From the NCBI GenBank assembly GCA_019746975.1, contig JAIERK010000042.1:48795-112794 (forward strand): a stretch of 64,000 bases of DNA, written 5' to 3'. The notes under the pieces are model-generated. The model ran no database searches. It was not told where the DNA came from and saw nothing but the letters and a program-made list of their open reading frames with translations. The position numbers and the translations under genes were made by a program. This DNA is from Candidatus Obscuribacterales bacterium. GTDB taxonomy: Bacteria > Cyanobacteriota > Vampirovibrionia > Obscuribacterales > Obscuribacteraceae. Numbering within the stretch: position 1 is the first letter of the stretch; each line of letters opens with the position of its first letter. Shown piece by piece: positions 16,707 to 25,485 of the stretch.

Positions 16707-18239
16707 TTACGAATCCGGTCCCATCGCCGGCGGATTCGTGCTGAGTTCGCCATTGAGGTCGTACAGTTCGATTTTGCCGTACGCTTCGAGACCAGAGCGA
16801 ACTTTCTTTGCGTCACCAACTACGGTGATAATCAAATCATCGGAGTGAATGACTTTCTGCGCCGCCTTCTGTACTTGCTCAGGCGTGATCGCCATAATGT
16901 TCTCAGAGTACGTTTCAAGATAGTCCTTAGGCAGATCGTAGAGACTCACTTCAAGCAGTCTTTGAGCTAATCCGCTTTGCGTTTCTAGCCCAAGCTGAAA
17001 CTGTCCTGCCAGGTAGTTCTTCGCGTCATCTAGCTCCTCTTTGGTGACTGCATCTTTGGGCATGCGGTCCAGCTCGAAGATGAATTCTTTCAAGGAAGGC
17101 GCGGTTACTTCAGTTCGCACATCTGCGCCTGCGCTGAATGCGTCCGGCTCGATTCTCGCTGCTACACTGCTGTAGGCACCATAGGTGTATCCTTTCTGCT
17201 CTCTGATGTTGAGGAAGAGTCTGGAATGGGCGGAGCCCCCCAGAATCTGGTTCATTACCTTTGATGCAAAGTAATCCGGGTCGGTCTTCTTTATTCCGAG
17301 ATTGCCTAACACGATCGAAGATTGGACGGAGTCCGGACGATCGACGAGGTAAATCCTTCTGTTCTTATGAGGCGCGACTTCCGGCAGCTTGGCAATTGTG
17401 CGGTCACCTTTTTCCCATTTGCCGAAGGCCTTGGAAATCAGATTTTCAATTTGCTTTTGATCGAAATCGCCGAGGACTACGAGGATAGCATCGTTGGGAA
17501 TGAAGTTTGCTTTGTAAAACTTCTTCAGATCATCTCTCGTGATGCTCGCTATCATCTCAGGTTTTGGTGAAACGACACCATAAGGATGGGGACCGAACAT
17601 GACCTTTCGGAAGCGCTCTTGAAGAAGGAAGTCAGGATCGCTGCGCTTCATGGTCAGCTCCTGCACCCAATTGGTTTGCTTGAGCTTGAGTTCGTCCTCT
17701 GGAAAACTGGGGTTGAGGAGAACATCAGACATCAGCGCAAAAAGCCTATCGGTATAGTTGGACAGGCTGGAGGCGCTCATGATGGTGAAGTCGTAGTCGG
17801 AGGAAAATCCGAGAGAGCCTCCGATGAAGTCTGTCTCCTCAGCTATCTCTTTACTCTTTCGAGTTTTCGTCCCTTCATTGAGCATGTCGGAGGTCATTTC
17901 CGCGACGCCTCGCTTGTCGGGATTGTCGAGCACGGTGCCGGCTCGGATACCGAGAAATGCGGTGACATATGGGACGCGGTGGTCTTCAACCAGTTTGACG
18001 GTTATGCCATTGTCGAGCTTATATGTTTTCACTGCAGGAAGTGAAAATGATTTGGGTGGTGGCAGTGTTGGTGATTTCTCACGCCAAGCCTCTGTCGCTG
18101 TCGACTTTTGTGCCAGCAGTTGATCCGTTGCGACACCGCTCGAGCCTGGCGCTGCTACCGCAGATCCAGCTACTGCTATGAGACAAAAACTGGAGACCAG
18201 TGCCCTGGTTATTGCTCCCGTCTTCTTTCGGCTATTCAT
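16707..18239 (-). CDS. M16-family peptidase-like protein lacking the zinc motif
   Basis: 510 residues with an N-terminal signal peptide (about 1-30, hydrophobic then AVAAPG). Two M16 half-domains follow. Where an active M16 peptidase has HxxEH, this protein has RGVAEMTSDML, so it cannot bind zinc. The C-terminal half keeps the substrate-binding R/Y pair region (SAHSRLFLNIREQKGYTYGAYSS). Such inactive partners pair with an active M16 protein, here the next gene upstream (50 bases away), to form a periplasmic heterodimer that degrades peptides. It is probably in one operon with the D-aminoacylase-like gene, which could act on the released acylated D-residues; that link is inference. Confidence 0.9.
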   Translation of the reverse strand: MNSRKKTGAITRALVSSFCLIAVAGSAVAAPGSSGVATDQLLAQKSTATEAWREKSPTLPPPKSFSLPAVKTYKLDNGITVKLVEDHRVPYVTAFLGIRAGTVLDNPDKRGVAEMTSDMLNEGTKTRKSKEIAEETDFIGGSLGFSSDYDFTIMSASSLSNYTDRLFALMSDVLLNPSFPEDELKLKQTNWVQELTMKRSDPDFLLQERFRKVMFGPHPYGVVSPKPEMIASITRDDLKKFYKANFIPNDAILVVLGDFDQKQIENLISKAFGKWEKGDRTIAKLPEVAPHKNRRIYLVDRPDSVQSSIVLGNLGIKKTDPDYFASKVMNQILGGSAHSRLFLNIREQKGYTYGAYSSVAARIEPDAFSAGADVRTEVTAPSLKEFIFELDRMPKDAVTKEELDDAKNYLAGQFQLGLETQSGLAQRLLEVSLYDLPKDYLETYSENIMAITPEQVQKAAQKVIHSDDLIITVVGDAKKVRSGLEAYGKIELYDLNGELSTNPPAMGPDS

Positions 18240-18289
18240 CTTAAATTCCTCTGTCGATAAGGGTAGTGGATGTATGAAAAACTCTTCGC

Positions 18290-19802
18290 TCAGGAGCGCG
18301 ACTCCTTGTTGCTTTGAGCTTCTGCCTTCGGCTTAGCGTCCGCCGGCGCGGGGACTACATCCACCACGGTGATACCATCAGTGGTGAACACTTTCTTTGC
18401 TATGTTTTGAATATCCTCGGCGGTCAAGCTGAGATATGTCTCTACATCTTTGTCTATCAAAGTTGGGTCGCCGTAGAAGCTGGCATATTGGGCGAGCATC
18501 TCGCCACGTCCTAGACTTCGCTGTAGCGAGGAGTAACTTGAGGAGGAGAAGAATGTCTGCAGGATTTTATTCTTCGCTTTTTCAAGCTCTTGTGCAGTCA
18601 CCCCGTTATCCTGGACTTTCTTGACCTCTTCTAGAATTGTTTTTCTGACTGCTTCAGCACTGGAATTAGGTTTATAAACAACGAAGAAGTCATACTCCGA
18701 TGGACCTCTGCGCTCTTCGTAACTGCTCTGGACCTGAAGCGCTACTTGATCGTCTTTGACGAGGCGCTGATACAGGCGCGATGAGGTGCCGGTCGTCATG
18801 ATGGTTTGAAAAAGATTGAGAGCGAATGATTCGCGATCTCTGCGTTGTGGTGCCTTCCATGCCATCCAGAATGCCGGCACTTTCGCTTGCTTATCTTCGA
18901 CCTTCAGGTACTTTGGTTTTGTCTGCGCCGGTTCGGCGAGATTAGGTCGTTGAGGAGCGGGTTGTTTTGGAATCGAAGCGAAATACTTTTTGGCCAGCGC
19001 TTCGATTTCATCGGCCTTCACGTCACCGACCACCGCGATAACCGCATTGTTGGGAGCGTAATAGGTGTCGAAGAACTTCTGAACATCGCCGACTGTGGAA
19101 GCTTCCAGATCCTCGACAGACCCGATCACGGGATGCGCGTTGGACCAGTTATCAAAAATCAAAGACTCTGCCTGGAGCGCGGCAGGCATGTACGGCTGAT
19201 TATCAATGCGCAGGCGCTTCTCTTCCTTGACGGTGTCGAGTTGATTCTTGAAATTCTCTTGCGTTACTTTCAATGATCGCATCCGATCGGACTCGAGCCA
19301 GAAAGCCAGCTCGATCTGGTTGCTCGGTAACTTTTCAAAGTAGTCGGTGAAGTCGGCATGAGTAGAGGCATTGAGCTGACCACCGGAAGCCTGGACGTAC
19401 TTGAAAAATGCTCCCTTCGGTACATTTGCAGAACCTTCGAACATCATATGTTCGAACAAGTGCGCAAAACCGGACTTACCCTTCTTCTCGTCGCGGGCTC
19501 CGACATCGTAGATCAAAACGAGTGAAGCGACCGGTACGGTGTGGTCTTCAGAAACAATGACTCTAAGCCCATTGTCCAGTGTGAAGTCTCTGGTTATTGG
19601 AACGAGCGGTTTTTTCAACGACAGAGGCTTAACGGATTCTGACTCAGCGGTTGCTGCAGCTGCCTGTGCCAAAAGCCTGGGTGGTTCTGCTCTTGGGCTT
19701 TCGGCATTGGCTCGATTGGTGCCAGTCAATGTCAACCCAAACGACAGTGCCAAAATACAGGAGATGCTTTTCCGAACCAAGCTAATCATCTTCATCATCA
19801 TC
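18290..19802 (-). CDS. M16-family zinc metallopeptidase, active subunit
   Basis: About 503 residues from the proposed start. A signal peptide (KSISCILALSFGLTLTGT) leads to the active motif HLFEHMMFEG near residue 112, with the downstream glutamate expected about 70 residues later. The second half is the inactive M16 lobe. It is a periplasmic peptidase of the PqqL/YmxG type. The frame is open to 19843, but GGAG lies only 3 bases before ATG 19802, and ATG 19796 has better spacing (9 bases), so one of these is the likely start. The 65-residue membrane protein gene upstream ends inside this start region (overlap about 20 bases). Confidence 0.93.
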
Positions 19803-19979
19803 CGCTCCAAGTAGTACGCACGACCAGAAAATCGCAACGACAAGGATACTCAGAAATCCCGCCCCGATGCATATTTTTTCCGGAAAACCGTAACGATGCA
19901 GCACAAGGTAAGAGCTTAGCGCCAGGCATAGCCCAAGCACCGCCACCATGTGGTTGACTCGCAATCGGGGTAGATTCAT
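19782..19979 (-). CDS. Small two-helix membrane protein with acidic tail
   Basis: 65 residues from ATG 19979 (Shine-Dalgarno GGCGGAAG just upstream; the frame also runs to ATG 20021, giving 79 residues). Two membrane helices (about 10-27 and 36-54) are followed by a very acidic C terminus, GADDDEDD. The coding end overlaps the start region of the M16 peptidase, and the mtnP gene stops 75 bases upstream. It is probably an operon member. Function unknown. Confidence 0.6.
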   Translation of the reverse strand: MNLPRLRVNHMVAVLGLCLALSSYLVLHRYGFPEKICIGAGFLSILVVAIFWSCVLLGADDDEDD

Positions 19980-20054
19980 GACTTCCGCCTTCCCTGCGGT
20001 CGTAAGCTGTCCATCGGACAATGGCTTTTCGCTGGTTTCGGCTTTATTATCGCA

Positions 20055-20855
20055 CTAAATTCGAGCGCCGGCCAGAGAAGAGGCGCAATCGCATTTGGTT
20101 GTACGGGAGGTAATGGACTCCACCAATTTCTGCAATAAACTGAGCAGCTTGGCGTTGTTTTCATTGAACACTTTAACTCCCTCCGCGTGGCTGACAGGCT
20201 CGACATTGCCTGTGAGACCGCAGTCGTAATCGGTGATTAAGGAGATATTGACCACGCAAAGTTCTTGCTCTTTGGCAAGATGCGCTTCCGGATACTGAGT
20301 CATATTGATTACTTCCCAGCCCATCGAGGTGAACCAGATCGATTCCGCTCGCGAAGAGAACCGAGGCCCCTGCACTACGACAACCGTCCCTTTCTCGTGC
20401 GTTTCAATGCCACTGGCTTTGCCAGCCTTGATGGCAAGCTCTCTCATCTCCGGACAATAGGGATCGGCGGACGAGACATGCGTCGTGACCGGTCCGTCGT
20501 AAAAGGTGTCGCCGCGGCCGGACGTTCTGTCGACGAATTGATCGCAGATGACGAAGTCTCCAGGTTTTACATGCGTCTGAAGGCTTCCCGCTGCACATGG
20601 GGAGATCAAGCGTTTAACTCCAAGCGATTTCATCGCCCAGACGTTGGCGCGGTAGTTGATTTTATGTGGTGGAAGCTGATGGCTGGAGCCATGCCTCGGC
20701 ATAAACGCTACGGTTTTGCCGGCCATCTTTCCAATCGCCACCCTGTCGCTTGGGGCTCCATAAGGGGTTTCCACGACATGCTCATCAAACTGGTCGAATA
20801 GCTTGTAGAAGCCTGAGCCTCCAAAAACGCCAATTTCAACGTCTGGTTTCGCCAC
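20055..20855 (-). CDS. mtnP: S-methyl-5'-thioadenosine phosphorylase
   Basis: 266 residues, the family's usual size. It splits 5'-methylthioadenosine with phosphate to adenine and methylthioribose-1-phosphate (methionine and purine salvage). Motifs: phosphate-binding GVFGGSGFY near 9-17, PRHGSSHQLPPHKINYRANVW near 53, and the substrate-pocket NMTQYPEAHLAKE near 185. GTG start, with Shine-Dalgarno CGGAGACG 6 bases upstream. A structured leader precedes it. With guaD and hpt it rounds out purine salvage in this region. Confidence 0.95.
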   Translation of the reverse strand: MAKPDVEIGVFGGSGFYKLFDQFDEHVVETPYGAPSDRVAIGKMAGKTVAFMPRHGSSHQLPPHKINYRANVWAMKSLGVKRLISPCAAGSLQTHVKPGDFVICDQFVDRTSGRGDTFYDGPVTTHVSSADPYCPEMRELAIKAGKASGIETHEKGTVVVVQGPRFSSRAESIWFTSMGWEVINMTQYPEAHLAKEQELCVVNISLITDYDCGLTGNVEPVSHAEGVKVFNENNAKLLSLLQKLVESITSRTTKCDCASSLAGARI

Positions 20856-21383
20856 TTTTTCGTCTCCGTGTACCTATTAATATGCACCGTAGGCCGAGCT
20901 CCTCGGAGAGAAATGCGAGTCTTTCCAATGGAATACTCGCACAGCCAAAGTCCAGGGTAATCCACCTGGCAACCCGGTTGAGCGCTGAGTACACTATGGT
21001 AACACTGCCCATTTTGGAACTGTTGAGCGTGGGATGCCGGAACGCCGCACCTATTCAAGGACGAGCCGGTTTTTACTAGTGGCGGATGCCGCAAATGTAC
21101 ATTGGCTGAGTGTTAGCGGTCACACAAACCTGACTTGATTGGGGAAAACCGCAGCCTATAAGCCATACACCTGCTTAAAAGATTTAGGTAATGGGTATAA
21201 ACCACTTGTCACCATATTTTTCACGATAACTGGGAGGCGATGCAACCTTTACAATGCGGCCGGCATTACCGAAAAGCTGATGAGACCTCGCTTCTTTCGG
21301 TACCGCCCCTGTTTCTTACCAGAATGTCGGCGCTAAGGCAGATGTTGACCGCCTCGTGTCTTAAGGGAGTCGTGATGTAACAA
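20856..21383. other. Non-coding region with structured leader for mtnP
   Basis: About 530 bases between divergent mtnP and the ctpA-like gene; I see no gene. On the minus strand, before mtnP, there are stacked hairpins: CCAGG...CCTGG (about 20957-20975) and a clear stem GCGAGT...ACTCGC with an inner TTCC...GGAA (about 20916-20941). This looks like a regulatory leader. I tested it mentally against SAM riboswitches (expected upstream of methionine genes) without a convincing match. Confidence 0.45.
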
Positions 21384-22745
21384 ATGATATGGAAGCTCAT
21401 GCTCGGGCTGACGCTATCTCTCTGTGTCAGTATCGGAGGTTCTGACTTCACTCTCGGGAATCCTAGCTACATGGCCGCCATACCCGGCAAAGGTCATAAG
21501 CTGGCTCAACGGCCGTATATGAGTCCGTTCAGCGACCCGGACAAAATCTATGAGAAAGTTTGGGACCTCATCAATGACGATTTTTATGATGGATCTTTCA
21601 ATGGCCAGGACTGGTCCCGCTGGAAGCATAAATATGATGGCAAGTTGAAGAATTCGGAAGATGCGCACAAAGCAGTAGAGACAATGCTTGCCAGTCTGGG
21701 CGATCGCTATACTCGATTTCTCGACCGCGATGCCTTTGATGATGAGCGCTCTCAGATTGATGCCCAGATATGTGGGATTGGCGTGCAGATTGGCACCAAT
21801 AAAGAGCGAAAGATTGTAATTATTTCGCCCATCGAAGATACACCTGCGTACAAAGCCGGTGTCAAAGCTGGTGATGAACTGGTAGAGATTGACAGCAAAG
21901 CGACAGATGGCTTCACCGTGGATGATGCCGCGAAGAAGATTCGTGGACCGATCAATACTGATGTGGAGCTGACCCTCGTGAGAAAGGGAGCCAATAAGGA
22001 CAATCCGCAACGACTGATTCTGAAAATTACTCGCGCCGAGATTCCTTTGAAGGCTGTGCAAACTACTCAGATGCTCAACAATGACATCGGATATATTCGA
22101 CTTTCGAGCTTCATCTCGCAGAAGGCTGATAGAGAGGTCGCTGAATCGATTGCGAAGTTGCCGTCGGCGAAGGCTCTGATACTGGATCTCAGAGACAATC
22201 CGGGCGGATTGCTCAATAATGCCATTGCCATCTCAAATATGTTCTTGAAAAATGGAGTGGTAGTATCAACTGTCGATAGAGATGGATACAAGAAATCTGA
22301 AGCGACCACAGGCCATCCGCTTTGTGAGTTGCCGATTGCTTTGTTGATCAACAAAGGCAGCGCCTCGGCCTCTGAAATCACCAGCGGTGCTCTCAAAGAC
22401 AACGGACGAGCTGTTCTTGTCGGTGAGAAAACCTTTGGAAAAGGTCTTGTCCAGGGGATCAATCGTCTCGAGGATGGAAGTGGTGTCAACATCACCATCG
22501 CCAGATATCTCACCCCCAACGATACCGATATCAACAAGAAGGGTATTCAACCTGATGTTGAAGTCAAGCTGGTCAAGAAGGATATAGAGAGCCACAAGGG
22601 ACCATGGTGGCTTGATCCGGATGGACCGAATGTAGAACGTCACGCCGAAGATCTGAAAGATATTCAGCTCAAGAAAGCATTCGATGTTCTCAAGGAAGGA
22701 CTCGAGAAGAGCCCTTCGGTAGCGATGAAACGCGAGACCAAGTAG
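21384..22745 (+). CDS. ctpA: Carboxy-terminal processing protease (S41 family)
   Basis: 453 residues. An N-terminal secretion signal (about 1-20) directs it out of the cytoplasm. Residues about 45-110 are the N-terminal helical part, about 125-215 the PDZ domain (GIGVQIGTNKERKIVIISPIEDTPAYKAGVKAGDEL), and the rest the S41 core: LILDLRDNPGGLL, the catalytic serine in NKGSASASEITSGALKDNGRA and the catalytic lysine in GEKTFGKGLVQ (about K353). This Ser-Lys protease trims the C termini of secreted or membrane proteins. It has no close operon partner; a strong terminator follows. Confidence 0.94.
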   Translation: MIWKLMLGLTLSLCVSIGGSDFTLGNPSYMAAIPGKGHKLAQRPYMSPFSDPDKIYEKVWDLINDDFYDGSFNGQDWSRWKHKYDGKLKNSEDAHKAVETMLASLGDRYTRFLDRDAFDDERSQIDAQICGIGVQIGTNKERKIVIISPIEDTPAYKAGVKAGDELVEIDSKATDGFTVDDAAKKIRGPINTDVELTLVRKGANKDNPQRLILKITRAEIPLKAVQTTQMLNNDIGYIRLSSFISQKADREVAESIAKLPSAKALILDLRDNPGGLLNNAIAISNMFLKNGVVVSTVDRDGYKKSEATTGHPLCELPIALLINKGSASASEITSGALKDNGRAVLVGEKTFGKGLVQGINRLEDGSGVNITIARYLTPNDTDINKKGIQPDVEVKLVKKDIESHKGPWWLDPDGPNVERHAEDLKDIQLKKAFDVLKEGLEKSPSVAMKRETK

Positions 22746-22747
22746 AC

Positions 22748-22769
22748 GCTACTCGAATCTACGAGTAGC
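22748..22769 (+). repeat. Perfect inverted repeat after the ctpA stop
   Basis: GCTACTCG-AATCTA-CGAGTAGC, an 8-base stem and 6-base loop starting 3 bases after the stop codon. It lacks a T run and may protect the transcript end ahead of the real terminator. Confidence 0.6.
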
Positions 22770-22784
22770 AAAACTCGAACCATG

Positions 22785-22815
22785 GGCGGTGCGACCGATA
22801 GTCGCATCGCCTTTT
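22785..22815 (+). terminator. Rho-independent terminator of ctpA
   Basis: An 11-base GC-rich stem (GGCGGTGCGAC / GTCGCATCGCC, one G-U pair), a 5-base loop and then TTTT. It lies 40 bases after the ctpA stop. Confidence 0.82.
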
Positions 22816-22966
22816 GGTATCGTGAGCAAATATCTCATGGTTGTTGTGTGAGCCCATTAGCGAGGCTTTTGGTAACCACATGTGGTACTAAACTGTGTGG
22901 CTTTCTTAACAGGATTGAATCAATAATTCTTTCGCCGCTGAGCACCGCATATAGTATAGTGTTGGG

Positions 22967-23791
22967 ATGAGTCAGAGCTATAATCCCGAGCCCGCGAGAA
23001 AAGACCTGGAATCATTAGGTCAAAGCAGCGTACCGTCGGGAGAAAAGACTCGCACGCTACGCCGGCTCTATAACGGTATATCCATCGTCGGGTGTGAAAC
23101 TGGCTGTGGAAAGACGGTCTTGATGGCTGGGCTGACAGGAGTTCTGTCCGATCTTGGTGGTTCGGTTCGAGCAGTGAAGCCGCTGACCTACGCACGCAAT
23201 GAGAAGAGTTCGCCAGAATATTCATTCATCAGTTGTATCACCAAGAGCACCATCGACTACTCTCTGGTGCACCTCAACTTCCCTCCGACCTTAACGCAGT
23301 CGGAGTGGGATCAGATTATCGTGTCTGCTAAATCAGGCGATGCTGTCACATTTGTGGAACTACCAGCAGGAGTGGCTACACCGTTGAGTTTTGAAAGAGA
23401 CGGAGTCAATCGCCTCACGCATGAGTGGTGGACGACTACAGATCTTATTCGTTCTCTTTCATATCCCGTCCTTCTCGTGGCGCGACACACACTTGATGCT
23501 CTCGAGAAGCTGGCGGTTTCACTCAACTACCTGCAGGCTGGTGGCATAGAAGTACTTGCCATTGCGACTGTAGAGACCAACATGATGGAAGCACAGGTCG
23601 TGAATCGATATATATCGAAGGACGACTTCGAGCTCTTCCTTATCACAAGCATGGGTGTGCCTTACTTGGGATGTCTTCGTTATAGTCCGTCAATCAGCGT
23701 CGATCAGGTGAGTCAGGGCAACCTGAAGCGAACAACCGAAGAGTGTCTTGATCTTTTGATTCTGCGCCGTTCTCTAAATTTGCCTGTTTGA
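22967..23791 (+). CDS. Dethiobiotin-synthetase-like P-loop ATPase
   Basis: 274 residues. The N-terminal Walker A reads GCETGCGKTVLMAGL (about 42-56; BioD consensus GTDTxVGKT), then AVKPLTYARNEKS (the BioD lysine), and later FVELPAGVATPLSFE, which matches the BioD loop VEGAGGxxxP in position. These support a BioD/MinD-type fold using ATP. Deviations from the consensus at several catalytic positions, and the lack of other biotin genes nearby, make true dethiobiotin synthesis uncertain. It could be a cobyrinate/PTA-linked regulatory relative. Weak Shine-Dalgarno; ATG 22967. Confidence 0.7.
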   Translation: MSQSYNPEPARKDLESLGQSSVPSGEKTRTLRRLYNGISIVGCETGCGKTVLMAGLTGVLSDLGGSVRAVKPLTYARNEKSSPEYSFISCITKSTIDYSLVHLNFPPTLTQSEWDQIIVSAKSGDAVTFVELPAGVATPLSFERDGVNRLTHEWWTTTDLIRSLSYPVLLVARHTLDALEKLAVSLNYLQAGGIEVLAIATVETNMMEAQVVNRYISKDDFELFLITSMGVPYLGCLRYSPSISVDQVSQGNLKRTTEECLDLLILRRSLNLPV

Positions 23792-23993
23792 TCGAGACTT
23801 GCGCATGCCTGTCGCGGCACGTTACGCACCTGAGTAAATTATTGCGGCTGTCAAGAGTGTCGAAAATACATAATACTGTAGACGGTATCATGTCCGGTTA
23901 ATACCTATTTATCTACTGTTAACCATCTCTTAGTCATCGGCGCTTCAGAGTATTGCTACCAATATCAAAGGCGACATTCGACGGGGTAAGATC

Positions 23994-24362
23994 ATGGATA
24001 GACGAGTTGTAAGAATAAAAGCGACTGAAATCGGAAAGATCACTTGTGACGAGGATCTCAATAGAGCAGCGTCGCAAGAGGAGGCCTGTCTGGATTGCGG
24101 TACAAAGTTTATCCGTTATGGGATCGAGCGCATATATCCGGTGTTTGGTTTGTTCGGAAAGCCGTCGACGCGATGCCACAACTGTCGTGTTCTGAGAAGA
24201 ACCAAATACGGTGGCAAGCAAGGTGACTCTCTTAACGCTGTCGTGTGCGCATCTTGCTATCAGCTTACTTATGTCTCGTTTCGCCCCAATGGTCGGGAGC
24301 CGATTTACTGCGCCGACTGCTTTCAAACCAAGAGCACCCATCTTGGTATTTGTGCTGGATGA
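23994..24362 (+). CDS. Zinc-ribbon protein with four CxxC pairs
   Basis: 122 residues with CLDCG, CHNC, CASC and CADC spaced for two zinc ribbons. The KPSTRCHNC and YGGKQGD parts resemble the CxxC-x11-CxxC zinc-binding domain found in many cyanobacterial and environmental proteins. Probably a nucleic-acid- or protein-binding module; no catalytic domain is present. It sits alone between the BioD-like gene and the PPDK regulator gene. Confidence 0.72.
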   Translation: MDRRVVRIKATEIGKITCDEDLNRAASQEEACLDCGTKFIRYGIERIYPVFGLFGKPSTRCHNCRVLRRTKYGGKQGDSLNAVVCASCYQLTYVSFRPNGREPIYCADCFQTKSTHLGICAG

Positions 24363-24533
24363 GCATGAGCAATTGGGCAATATCTTAGGTTTTGTTAATT
24401 GGACTGGATTTATCGCTTCCGGCTAGGGTTTTCATAAAAATAATTGGTCGTTTTTCCGCTTCTATATAAGGATGTGATACGAATATCTAGGATGTGCGGT
24501 TGATCTGACCTCGACATCCCGGTGCATTCGTAG

Positions 24534-25436
24534 ATGCGTCGCTGCTTGGCTTGGAACCATGACATTCCGCCACGGGAAGTGCTTGACTTGGAAGAAACGA
24601 CAAGCGAGATCTTATCGAGAATTCCGGACGACGGACGGGATCTGATTATCTTCACTGTATCCGACTCGAGCGGCGAAACGGCCGAGTCTGTGGCGCGTGC
24701 TGCGCTTGTGCAGTTTCCACCCGGCAAGGCTTCGATATTCAGGCTGCCCCAGGTGAAGAATGTCGACCAGATTCAGGGGCTGGTCCGAGAGATCGCTTCG
24801 GATAAAGCATTGATAGTGTACACCCTGGTTCTGCCGGAGTATCGCGAAGCGATCGAGGCGGAAGCCGCAAGACATGAAGTTCCCACTGTAGACTTATTGG
24901 GACCGCTAATTCACCGAATCGCCAAGCTTACCAGTCAGAGTCCGCTCTCTCAGCCCGGGCGTCTCCACCTTCTTGATGAAAGTTACTTCAAGCGAATCGA
25001 AGCTGTTGATTTCGCCATCCGCTTTGATGATGGAAAGAATCCAGATGGGCTTCTCCAGGCCGACGTAATCTTAATCGGTGTTTCGCGCACGAGCAAAACG
25101 CCTAACTGTATGTATCTGGCGCACCACTACGGACTTAAGGCAGCCAATGTTCCGATAGTATATGGCGTTGATTTGCCGCTCAGTCTCTTCCAAGTCTCGT
25201 CGAAAAAGATAATTGGTTTACATCTCGATCCTTTCCTGTTGCAAGAGATCAGAGCAACCCGCGCGCATGTTCTCGGCATGCCTGGCGACAATGACTATGC
25301 CGATGGCGAGCGCATTCATCAAGAGATCAGATATGCCAAAAAAATCTTTCGTGAGTTGGGCTGCCATGTAATGGATGCGTCAGCCAAAGCAATTGAAGAG
25401 ACGTCTAGTGAGATTTACCTGCATTTGAGGCATTAA
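24534..25436 (+). CDS. Pyruvate,phosphate dikinase regulatory protein (bifunctional kinase/phosphorylase)
   Basis: 300 residues, DUF299/PDRP family. The enzyme inactivates PPDK by ADP-dependent phosphorylation of a Thr near the catalytic His, and reactivates it by Pi-dependent removal. The body starts at about 38 (FTVSDSSGETAESVARA), has the P-loop-like GVSRTSKTPNCMYLAHHYG near 181 and NVPIVYGVDLP near 206. About 35 residues precede the usual start, so the true initiation may be inside the listed ORF; no strong Shine-Dalgarno marks either site. It lies 50 bases before the PPDK gene, its only expected target, on the same strand. Confidence 0.95.
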   Translation: MRRCLAWNHDIPPREVLDLEETTSEILSRIPDDGRDLIIFTVSDSSGETAESVARAALVQFPPGKASIFRLPQVKNVDQIQGLVREIASDKALIVYTLVLPEYREAIEAEAARHEVPTVDLLGPLIHRIAKLTSQSPLSQPGRLHLLDESYFKRIEAVDFAIRFDDGKNPDGLLQADVILIGVSRTSKTPNCMYLAHHYGLKAANVPIVYGVDLPLSLFQVSSKKIIGLHLDPFLLQEIRATRAHVLGMPGDNDYADGERIHQEIRYAKKIFRELGCHVMDASAKAIEETSSEIYLHLRH

Positions 25437-25485
25437 TGCCCAAGCGCTTTATCAAGCACCACAAAAAACGGATGGAGATCGAGCA

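Noticed and set aside
20880..21060. SAM-I riboswitch before mtnP
   Set aside because: A GGCAACC-like piece is visible on the plus strand, but the mtnP gene is on the minus strand and the rest of the consensus is missing.
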